Source: Desulfobacteraceae bacterium UBA5852 (GTDB lineage Bacteria > Desulfobacterota > Desulfobacteria > Desulfobacterales > UBA5852). Taken from it: a stretch of DNA of 11,064 bases. Shown here piece after piece: positions 1-5,563 of this stretch. Both the position numbers and the translations under genes were made by a program. The stretch is taken from NCBI GenBank assembly GCA_002432195.1, contig DJGG01000237.1, positions 9,593 to 20,656 on the forward strand, in the 5' to 3' direction. The notes below the pieces were generated by a model that did not search any database, was not told the DNA's origin, and saw only the letters and a program-made list of their open reading frames with translations. Positions within the stretch are counted from its first letter, which is position 1. Each line of letters starts with the position of its first letter.

Positions 1-291
1 CCCGCCGTTGTACCAGTGGGAGCCCTCGAGGCCCAGGAGCCGCCAGCCGCGTTCGCGCACCAGGCGCCCGTGGATGTCGATGGCCCCGGCGGGCGGCTTG
101 TCCGCATAGCGGATGTCGTGGTTGCCACGGACATAGTAGAGCGGCGCCCCCAGGGCGTGGACCAGAAAGGCGAGATACTCCGGCGGCAGATCCCCGCAGG
201 CCAGCACCAGGTCCACACCGGGGAAACGCCCCGGGTCAAACCCGCGGTAAAGGGTCGGTTCGACGACATCGGATACGGTGAGGATGCGCAT
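1..291 (-). CDS. Metallophosphoesterase family protein, partial (C-terminus beyond window edge)
   Basis: The first 97 residues of a calcineurin-like phosphoesterase are visible; the rest lies beyond base 1. The start is ATG at 291-289 with GGAG six bases upstream. Visible family motifs are D8, the G-D pair at 33-34 in CGDLPPEYL, and GNHD at 56-59, which in this fold bind a two-metal centre that hydrolyses phosphoesters. The usual first motif D-x-H reads D8-V-V here, so the first metal-binding His is replaced by Val. The CGDLPPEYL and YYVRGNHD wording is typical of a small bacterial subgroup whose first motif diverges in this way, so I read it as a subfamily trait rather than damage. The substrate cannot be told. 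It lies 106 bases downstream of the aldo/keto reductase-like gene on the same strand and may be co-transcribed with it. Confidence 0.85.
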   Translation of the reverse strand, partial: MRILTVSDVVEPTLYRGFDPGRFPGVDLVLACGDLPPEYLAFLVHALGAPLYYVRGNHDIRYADKPPAGAIDIHGRLVRERGWRLLGLEGSHWYNGG

Positions 292-397
292 GCGTGCTCC
301 GCTGTCCACCGGCGGGCGGCGCGCTACCCGCTCTTACCACGCAAGGCCGCGCGCGGAAAGCATTTGCGGCGGCGGATGGCACCTCGGGGCGGCCCCC

Positions 398-1216
398 TCA
401 GCCGAAGAAGAACCGGCGCCGGGTGCGGTGGAGGTGGTCCCCAATCCTCCGCGCCCGGGCCATATCCTCCGGCGTCATGGGTCCCAGCTCCAGGGCCAGC
501 AAGGCCTCCTGCATCTCCTCCCGGGTGCCGGGCCCGCTCATGCAGACGTTCACGGCCGGATGGCCGAGGACGAACCGGTAGCAATCCGCGCCCCGCAGGG
601 GGGGTTCGCCGGCGGGCATGTGCCGGGGATCGAGCAGATCGCCCCAGCGCGTGGCGGTGTAGGTCACCAGGCCCGGAGGCCGCTCCGCCGGCAGGCGGTC
701 GAAGACCTCCGTTTCCGCCCCACGGTGCGCCGCGTTGTAGCGCACGTGGAAAATATCGAAGGGGGATCCTGCGGCCAGGGCGGGGAAAAGCGGGCGATGA
801 TGGCCCGACAGCGCCAGAAAGCGAAATCGGCCGTGTTCCCGCAGGGCAAGGGCCCGGTCCACCAGCCGCGCCGAGGGGGGCCGATTGTGCCACCCCAGCA
901 GCAGGACATCCGCGGCATCCAGGCCCAGGCGCCGAAGCCCCTGGTGGAGAAAGTGCTCCATCAGGCGCGCCGAGCGGGAGTAGCTCTGCAGGACGATCAC
1001 CAATTGGTCGCGGTGCCCCCTGGCCACCAGATGTCTCAAGGCCCGGGCCATGGCCCGGGTGCGCCGGGATCCCCAGTAAAAATAGTTGACTCCGCGCTCA
1101 AAGGCTTCCTCGAAGGCGGCCGCGGGGGCGCCGTAACTGCAGGCCACCCCCAGGCGCCCCACCCGCAGTCCGGTGCGCCCGAGGAGTCCCGTGGTGGCGA
1201 AAACCTCCTGTTGCAT
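398..1216 (-). CDS. Aldo/keto reductase-fold protein with altered catalytic residues
   Basis: This 272-residue protein starts at ATG 1216-1214 behind AGGGAG. The N-terminus (LGRTGLRVGRLGVACSYG, residues 12-29) is the standard opening of an aldo/keto reductase TIM barrel, and the order of strands fits that family to the end, though at 272 residues it is somewhat short. The catalytic tetrad is not conserved. The Asp normally in FFDTA is Tyr47 (NYFYWG), the Lys normally in the next strand is Gln77 (VIVLQSYSR), and only a His (H110 in LLLGWHN) is plausibly kept. From memory, related proteins in Geobacter-like bacteria carry the same YWGS and LQSYSR wording, so this is likely a conserved non-canonical subgroup rather than a decayed gene. 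NADPH-dependent carbonyl reduction should not be assumed. The likely partner is the phosphoesterase downstream. Confidence 0.85.
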   Translation of the reverse strand: MQQEVFATTGLLGRTGLRVGRLGVACSYGAPAAAFEEAFERGVNYFYWGSRRTRAMARALRHLVARGHRDQLVIVLQSYSRSARLMEHFLHQGLRRLGLDAADVLLLGWHNRPPSARLVDRALALREHGRFRFLALSGHHRPLFPALAAGSPFDIFHVRYNAAHRGAETEVFDRLPAERPPGLVTYTATRWGDLLDPRHMPAGEPPLRGADCYRFVLGHPAVNVCMSGPGTREEMQEALLALELGPMTPEDMARARRIGDHLHRTRRRFFFG

Positions 1217-1391
1217 GGCTCACTCCCTGTCGTGCGCTCATGGGCGCCCGGGCAATCGGACCGTCAGGCGACTGCCGGCCCGTGTGGATTTCTTGACGCC
1301 CGCCTTGCCGCCCCCGGCGCCTGGCGGACCGCCCCCGGGGCCTGCCGCCCTGTGGATGATCTGCGCCGCGGGCCGACATTTCGCGCCGGCA

Positions 1392-1442
1392 GCGGAATTG
1401 CCGCCGGCGGGAAAATGCCCGCCTTCAGCCCGCCGCGGCGGG
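1392..1442. repeat. Cluster of three adjacent inverted repeats
   Basis: Three inverted repeats follow one another. They are GCGG/CCGC around AATTG (1392-1404), GGCGGG/CCCGCC around AAAATG (1406-1423), and the perfect 14-bp palindrome CCCGCCGCGGCGGG (1429-1442). No run of T follows on either strand, so they are poor intrinsic terminators. They lie about 100 to 150 bases upstream of the sigma-54 promoter, a normal distance for activator sites. Confidence 0.5.
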
Positions 1443-1540
1443 ATGGCCTCTATTTTCCCCCAGGGCGTGCCGCGTCTCGCGGCCGGAGGCCCCTTGGTCC
1501 ACCGGTGGGCAATACCCTCCGACGGCAGCAATTGCCAGGA

Positions 1541-1558
1541 TTGGCATGTTGATTGCAA
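1541..1558 (+). promoter_or_regulatory. Sigma-54 (RpoN) -24/-12 promoter
   Basis: The sequence TTGGCATGTTGATTGCAA matches the RpoN consensus YTGGCACG-N4-TTGCW with one clear mismatch (T for C). The invariant GG (1543-1544) and GC (1555-1556) are separated by exactly 10 bases, the diagnostic spacing. It points at the Cys-rich gene starting at 1708. Transcription would begin near 1568, giving a leader of about 140 nt. Sigma-54 promoters need an AAA+ activator bound upstream, and palindromes at 1429-1442 and 1499-1508 are candidate sites. Confidence 0.75.
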
Positions 1559-1610
1559 TTCCATCGGGTTGAGCCAATGCCTTCACTCCATTGCCCGGAA
1601 GTCCGCATCG

Positions 1611-1647
1611 CCGCGGGCACGGCGGCGCCTCTGCGCCGCGCCCGCGG
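1611..1647 (+). promoter_or_regulatory. Strong hairpin in the predicted 5' leader of the Cys-rich gene
   Basis: CCGCGGGC (1611-1618) pairs with GCCCGCGG (1640-1647). After one A-C mismatch, CGGCG (1620-1624) pairs with CGCCG (1634-1638), leaving a loop of about nine bases. No T run follows, so it is not a standard terminator. It lies between the sigma-54 start site and the ribosome binding site at 1697-1703, so it could protect or regulate the leader. That role is inference. Confidence 0.45.
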
Positions 1648-1707
1648 ATGGCGGAACCCAACCGTGACATCCGCCCGCCGATGCCCAGCGACGGGGAAGG
1701 AGGCACC

Positions 1708-1908
1708 ATGATCACCTCGCCCTGCAGAAACTGCCGCAACGTCGGTCTTCCCAAGGATGAATGCCTGACCCATTGCAAACTGATCCAGCACCTCCAAAGT
1801 ATCCTGATCAGCACGGGATGTACACCAAATTACACAGCCGTGGATTGTGCCGAGGACAACCGTTTCAGCATCTGCCTGCCTCAGCGCCTCCAGGTGGGAC
1901 TGGCCTGA
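1708..1908 (+). CDS. Small cysteine-rich protein, probable zinc-binding
   Basis: This 66-residue protein starts at ATG 1708 behind an excellent AAGGAGG (1697-1703) four bases upstream. An upstream in-frame extension to 1591 is rejected because it crosses the leader hairpin. It has seven cysteines (6, 9, 19, 23, 38, 47, 56). The first four form C-x2-C-x9-C-x3-C (CRNC ... CLTHC), the spacing of a small zinc-finger or zinc-ribbon knuckle. There is no signal peptide or membrane segment, so it is probably cytoplasmic. I do not recognise a named family. The sigma-54 promoter in front of it implies conditional expression, for example under nitrogen, metabolic or envelope-related control, but the trigger cannot be told. 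It converges on the ABM-domain gene. Confidence 0.75.
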   Translation: MITSPCRNCRNVGLPKDECLTHCKLIQHLQSILISTGCTPNYTAVDCAEDNRFSICLPQRLQVGLA

Positions 1909-1944
1909 GAGGCCCCTGGAGTTTCCTGGCCCAAGGCCGAAGTG

Positions 1945-1960
1945 TTCCGCCCAGGCGGAA
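1945..1960. terminator. Inverted repeat after the Cys-rich gene
   Basis: TTCCGCCCAGGCGGAA is a perfect 7-bp inverted repeat around CA, 36 bases after the Cys-rich gene's stop. It is flanked by only two T residues, so terminator function is tentative. It forms a pair with the stronger hairpin at 1976-2000. Confidence 0.35.
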
Positions 1961-1975
1961 TTGCGGCCCGGTCGC

Positions 1976-2000
1976 GGCGGGGGTCGGACCGACCCCCGCC
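1976..2000. terminator. 12-bp perfect GC-rich hairpin between convergent genes
   Basis: GGCGGGGGTCGG (1976-1987) is repeated as its exact reverse complement at 1989-2000 around a single A. It lies between the stops of the convergent Cys-rich and ABM-domain genes, where a bidirectional terminator is expected. There is no U tract on either side, so if it works it is not by the classical intrinsic mechanism. In RNA the central bases would be unpaired, leaving about 10-11 pairs. Confidence 0.5.
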
Positions 2001-2028
2001 GTCCTCCGGCCGCCCCGCTCAGGGATCA

Positions 2029-2316
2029 TCAATCGTACTCGTAGATCTCCAGCTCCGTGGGGGTGCCCAGCAGCGCATCCATCTCTTGCTGAATGGCCAC
2101 CCGCTTGGGATTCTGGAACCATTGCAGCCAGTCGAAAATCGATTTCCATTTGCTGATCACCAGGCTCTCCCCGGGCCGGTCCACGCGCTTCAGCGTTTCC
2201 CCCGATATGTAACCGGGCTGCCCGTGTGTCACGGCGCGCAGCTTTCCGATCAGCACCCTGAGCGCCTCGGCCTGGTGGTCCGGCACCTTGCGTTTGAGCA
2301 GTACCTTTATGGCCAT
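2029..2316 (-). CDS. ABM-domain protein (antibiotic biosynthesis monooxygenase family)
   Basis: This 95-residue protein starts at ATG 2316-2314 behind AAAGGAGG six bases upstream. A longer in-frame reading to 2589 has no family resemblance and is rejected. The ABM (dimeric alpha-beta barrel) signature is clear: KVLLKRKV at residues 4-11, QPGYISGETL (33-42), SLVISKWKS (51-59) with the following Trp-rich helix DWLQWF, and the end TPTELEIYEYD. Members form ferredoxin-like dimers. Some are cofactor-free monooxygenases or haem-degrading enzymes, but most small stand-alone members have no assigned reaction. It is the usual length for a single domain and cytoplasmic. It appears to be monocistronic. 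Confidence 0.9.
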   Translation of the reverse strand: MAIKVLLKRKVPDHQAEALRVLIGKLRAVTHGQPGYISGETLKRVDRPGESLVISKWKSIFDWLQWFQNPKRVAIQQEMDALLGTPTELEIYEYD

Positions 2317-2670
2317 GGTATCCCTCCTTTCCGTCTCCCCCCGCCGTAACGCATCCTTTCGGCCTGAGGCGCAGTTTATCCACCGCCTGTTGAGGGCTGT
2401 GGGTCCTGGATTCCCCCTCAGCTCCCATCCGCCCCCTCCGGGGTATTGTCCAGCGCTTCTCCGGCAAGCCGGTTTCCCGACGGCTGACGGCAGTTGACCA
2501 GATCGACGGCGATTGCTATTTAGGATGGCGTTTGTACGCGGCAAGGTACGGTGCCATGCTTCCGTGCCGGCGCCGCCTCGCGCCCACATTCACGATCGCC
2601 CCCGTCCGCCCGCTGGCGACCGGGCTTCCAGGCCGGCGCGATCGATGCATCCCGGCAACCGGACCCTTTC
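2317..2670. other. Divergent intergenic region (354 bp) between the ABM and DHH-CPBP genes
   Basis: I see no convincing gene here. It holds the ABM gene's ribosome binding site at the left edge, a small perfect inverted repeat CCGGCAAGCCGG (2461-2472), a sigma-70-like promoter at 2494-2522, and a leader of about 140 nt if the downstream gene starts at 2671. A frame open from GTG 2551 into the downstream gene has R/P/S-rich composition and is treated as untranslated. Confidence 0.6.
2494..2522 (+). promoter_or_regulatory. Sigma-70-like promoter for the DHH-CPBP fusion gene
   Basis: TTGACC (2494-2499, five of six to the -35 consensus) and TATTTA (2517-2522, first three bases of the -10 consensus) are separated by exactly 17 bases. 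Transcription would start near 2529. It is the best housekeeping-type promoter in this gap and is correctly oriented. Confidence 0.55.
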
Positions 2671-4494
2671 ATGAACAGGCCGCCCCTCGAACCCGCCAAT
2701 GCGCTGCCGCTCCAGGCCAAGGCCGCCGTAACCGCCGGCCCTGCGCAAGTCCCCGCCACGGAGCTGCCGGAGCGCTATGTGATCCGTGAAATCGAGGGAC
2801 GGCGCTACCTGGTCTGCCTCGAGGCGCCCAACATCCAGGCCCGCATCGAGATGGGCCTGAGCTTCTCGGGCGCCACGGCCCGCAAAGCGCCCCCCGGCAC
2901 CATCTACCTGGACGGTACCGCCGCCAGCGCCCCCTTCATGGACCATGAAAAGCAGGTCTACAACCTCGACCACCATGAAGGCTGCGAACGGGCGTTCACC
3001 CTGGCCACCTGCGAACAGGCCCTGATCATGAGCATGAAAGGGCTCGACCTGCGGGAACGCCAGTGGCGGGTTTTCGCCAACGAGCCCGACCTGGACACGG
3101 CCCTGGCGCTGTGGATCATCTTCAATCACATGCGCATCAGCCGCAACGACACCATGAACCGCAACATGCTCTTCGCCCTCGTGCGCCTGGAGGGGGTCAT
3201 CGACGCCCTGGGCCTGGAGATGCGCGCCCTCACGGCCTTCCCGCCCCCCTTCCTGAAGCGCATCCAGGACACCATCGACCAGCTGCGGGAAGAGGAGATC
3301 CGGCTGAAGAGCGAAGCCCTCTGGCAGAAAACCGATTTCCTGGAGTACACCGCCGGCCTGCTCCACAAGATCGACCGGATCATCTACCGCTCCGAGGAGC
3401 TGAAGGATTTCAAGGGGGTCGAGGAACTGGCGCGCATCGAGGTGGGCCGCAACCGCGTGGCCGTGGTGGTGGCCACGGACCTGGGGATCTACGAGCTGGA
3501 GCCCCACCTGATGAAGCTTTACGGCCAGCGCCTGGGCTGGGCGGCGCTGCGCAAAAGCAACCAGCAATACACGTTGCGCCAGATGGACATGTTCATGCCG
3601 GTGAGCCTCAAGGATGTCTACAACCGGCTCAACTTCATCGACCCGGCCGTCAAGTTCCGCACCGGAACCAACCGCTGGGGGGGCTCGGCGGAAATCGGCG
3701 GCTCCCCCCGGGAAAGCGGCACCCGCCTGTCCCCCCAGCAGATCGCCGGCGCCTTCCGGGACGCCTTCCAAAAAATCAGCCCCCTGCAGCAGCTCTCCCG
3801 GTTTTTCCTGACGGCTTTCATCACCGCGACCATCCTGGTGGCGGCCGGCCTGGCGCGCGGCATCCACCTGCCGGGGACCCTGGACCCCGGCAACCCGTTC
3901 TACCGTCTGCTCCAGCACCCCGACGCCCGCTTCGCCGTCGTGCTGCTGGCCCTGACCCTGCTGTCGCTCCTGGTGGTGGGGCTGCGCCGCGGCTGGCAAT
4001 ACGGGTTGATCCTCCCCGTGGCACGCGACTGGTGGCTCCTGCTGCCGGTGGTCCTCCTGGGCGCCCTGGCCGGGGGGGTCCGCCTGCCGGAGGCCGGTTC
4101 CCACGGCCTGAGCGTCTGGCAGCTCCTGGTGCTGGGGACCGTGCTGCTCCCCCTGGGACTGGAACTCCTTTTCCGGGGACTGGCCCACGGCCTGCTGGCC
4201 CAGGCGGCCCCCATCCAGAACGCCGAGAATCGCTGGTTCTTCTCCTGGCCCATGGTGGCCTCGGCGCTTTTGTTCGCGGGCTTCCGTTTTCTCTGGGACC
4301 TGCCCCCGGACCTGTCCTTCGGTGCCTCCCTGGTGAAATGGGAGACCGCGGTGGTCTTTTGCGGGGCCTTCGGTTTCGGCCTGGCCGCGGGGCTGGTGCG
4401 CGAACGCTCCCAGAGCCTGCTGCCCGTCTGGCTCTTTCATTGCCTCGCCGCCGTGGCGCTGGCGGCGGTTTCCGGCCAGATTCCCCTGCCCTGA
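2671..4494 (+). CDS. Fusion protein: DHH/DHHA1-like phosphoesterase domain plus CPBP-like membrane domain
   Basis: This is 607 residues from ATG 2671. That start has a poor ribosome binding site. GTG 2551, with AAGG upstream, is the alternative, but its 40-residue extension looks non-coding. Residues 30-355 are soluble: a DHH motif (NLDHHEGC, 98-105), an acidic motif NEPDLD (137-142) and a glycine-rich segment GGSAEIGGSPRESG (337-350), in the order of DHH and DHHA1 domains that cleave phosphodiesters or pyrophosphate. Residues 376-600 hold about seven membrane helices. These end in CPBP/Rce1-like motifs: LELLFRG (E498, R502), FAGFR (F535, R539) and H590. The first Glu of EExxxR is Leu497, the motif 2 His is Arg539 and the motif 3 Asn is Ala594, so protease activity is doubtful. 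The protein probably sits in the inner membrane with a cytoplasmic DHH head. Substrate unknown. Confidence 0.82.
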   Translation: MNRPPLEPANALPLQAKAAVTAGPAQVPATELPERYVIREIEGRRYLVCLEAPNIQARIEMGLSFSGATARKAPPGTIYLDGTAASAPFMDHEKQVYNLDHHEGCERAFTLATCEQALIMSMKGLDLRERQWRVFANEPDLDTALALWIIFNHMRISRNDTMNRNMLFALVRLEGVIDALGLEMRALTAFPPPFLKRIQDTIDQLREEEIRLKSEALWQKTDFLEYTAGLLHKIDRIIYRSEELKDFKGVEELARIEVGRNRVAVVVATDLGIYELEPHLMKLYGQRLGWAALRKSNQQYTLRQMDMFMPVSLKDVYNRLNFIDPAVKFRTGTNRWGGSAEIGGSPRESGTRLSPQQIAGAFRDAFQKISPLQQLSRFFLTAFITATILVAAGLARGIHLPGTLDPGNPFYRLLQHPDARFAVVLLALTLLSLLVVGLRRGWQYGLILPVARDWWLLLPVVLLGALAGGVRLPEAGSHGLSVWQLLVLGTVLLPLGLELLFRGLAHGLLAQAAPIQNAENRWFFSWPMVASALLFAGFRFLWDLPPDLSFGASLVKWETAVVFCGAFGFGLAAGLVRERSQSLLPVWLFHCLAAVALAAVSGQIPLP

Positions 4495-4543
4495 CGCTCC
4501 CCGCGAGCCGCCGCGCGCATGGTCCTCACCGGCGCGGCAGGCG

Positions 4544-4575
4544 GCCGTCCGCTCCGGGACCCCGGCCTGGGCGGC
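4544..4575. terminator. Hairpin between convergent genes
   Basis: GCCGTCC (4544-4550) pairs with GGGCGGC (4569-4575) with one G-U pair. Inside it, CCGGG (4554-4558) pairs with CCCGG (4561-4565). Three T residues follow on the plus strand. It lies between the stop of the DHH-CPBP fusion gene and the stop of the convergent stress-protein gene, so it is a plausible terminator, mainly for the plus-strand transcript. Confidence 0.45.
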
Positions 4576-4609
4576 TTTCCCCCCGCGGACCCTGGCGGTC
4601 ACGGTCATG

Positions 4610-5563
4610 TCAGCAGACCGACGACTCGCCGAACATCTCCCCGTCCACCTCGGGGGGCAGCTTGACCAGCAGGAGGCTGGCGTCGCTGCGCCGCAGGAAC
4701 TGGATGGGCAGGCTGCCCATCACCCGCCGATAGACATCGTGGCGCAAGCTTTCCCCCATCACCACCAGCGCCTCCCGGCCCGCCTCGGCGGCGATCAGGG
4801 CCAGGGGGTCGGCCCCCGTCAACCGGCGCAGGCGCACCGCCTTGCCGCAGGTCTTCAGCCAGCGGCACACCTTCTGGAGACATTCTCCGGCCGCCTGGTC
4901 CGCGCCACTCCCGGAGGCGCCGGACTCCACGCAGACCATTTCCACGGGCCGCTCGATGGCGGGCAGGAGCGCCCGCAGGAGGGGAAAGATCCGCCGGGCC
5001 GAGGGGGAACCGTCGGCACAAACCACGAAGCGGCTGTCCAGATGCCCCTCACGCACCACCAGCAGCGAGGTGTGCAGGTCCAGGGCCAGGCGGCGGGCGG
5101 CATCCCCCACCAGCCAGCGCCGCAGCCGCCCCACCCGGGGAGAGGCCGCCACCAGCAGATCGTAGTGGTGCTCTTCCACGGCCAGATTGAGGACTTCCAG
5201 GAAATGCCCGAAGCTCTCGTAGAAGGGGATCCGTTGCCCCGAGGCGGTGGTGCCCAGAAATAGGTAGCCCAGGGGAATGGGGCGGATGCGGATGGCCGCC
5301 GGTGGCATGAGCACTCCCGCCGCCGCCAGGATTTCCTGGGCCTCCAGGAGGTGCCGGATGCCTTCGGGCATCCCCTCCTTGGCCGCCAGGGGCAGGTCCA
5401 CTCCCACGGGGGGCGGTTTTTCGCCGGCATGCGTCCCCCGCCGAACCGTGATGACCGCCAGTTGGGCCCCGGTGCGGCGGTGGAGTTCCGCCGCCAGGCG
5501 CAACGCCTCTCCGGTCGCCGGCCGCCCGTCGGTATACACCAGTATCTTCAGTGGCATCGCCAT
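4610..5563 (-). CDS. Tandem universal stress protein (UspA-like)
   Basis: This 317-residue protein starts at ATG 5563-5561, with GGAG seven bases upstream inside the end of the transporter gene. Two UspA-fold domains are visible. Domain 1 (about 5-172) opens KILVYTDG and ends TSLLVVREG. Domain 2 (about 178-302) opens FVVCADGSPSARR and contains VVMGES...RRVMGSLPIQFL (267-290), then ASLLLVKLP. The G-x2...G-S pattern in domain 2 (G270, G283-S284) resembles the ATP-binding loop of nucleotide-binding members; domain 1 keeps only a weaker version. The protein is cytoplasmic. Its start codon shares a base with the SulP stop codon (TGATG), so it is translationally coupled to the transporter. A regulatory or sensing role for transport is likely but inferred. 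Met at 5557 is an alternative start. Confidence 0.87.
   Translation of the reverse strand: MAMPLKILVYTDGRPATGEALRLAAELHRRTGAQLAVITVRRGTHAGEKPPPVGVDLPLAAKEGMPEGIRHLLEAQEILAAAGVLMPPAAIRIRPIPLGYLFLGTTASGQRIPFYESFGHFLEVLNLAVEEHHYDLLVAASPRVGRLRRWLVGDAARRLALDLHTSLLVVREGHLDSRFVVCADGSPSARRIFPLLRALLPAIERPVEMVCVESGASGSGADQAAGECLQKVCRWLKTCGKAVRLRRLTGADPLALIAAEAGREALVVMGESLRHDVYRRVMGSLPIQFLRRSDASLLLVKLPPEVDGEMFGESSVC

Larger units (their letters stand above)
1217..1707. other. Divergent intergenic region (491 bp) rich in inverted repeats
   Basis: This region lies between the minus-strand reductase-like gene and the plus-strand Cys-rich gene. I see no convincing coding frame: the open frames crossing it have arginine, proline and glycine-rich composition with no family resemblance. 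It holds three adjacent inverted repeats at 1392-1442, a perfect palindrome CCACCGGTGG at 1499-1508, a palindrome GCAATTGC at 1528-1535, a sigma-54 promoter at 1541-1558, and a leader hairpin at 1611-1647. The palindromes upstream of the promoter sit where enhancer-binding-protein sites usually lie, but that role is inferred from position only. Confidence 0.7.

Noticed and set aside
278..1552. 424-codon open frame on the plus strand
   Set aside because: It runs antisense through the aldo/keto reductase-like gene and into the intergenic region, with Gly/Pro/Arg-rich composition and no family resemblance.
2590..4608. 672-codon open frame on the minus strand
   Set aside because: It is antisense to the DHH-CPBP gene, Gln/Gly/His-rich and without any domain; a by-product of GC-ending codons on the other strand.
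3063..4733. 556-codon plus-strand frame overlapping the DHH-CPBP fusion gene
   Set aside because: It is a frame-shifted reading of the same DNA, rich in Pro, Arg and Gly, and crosses the terminator region.
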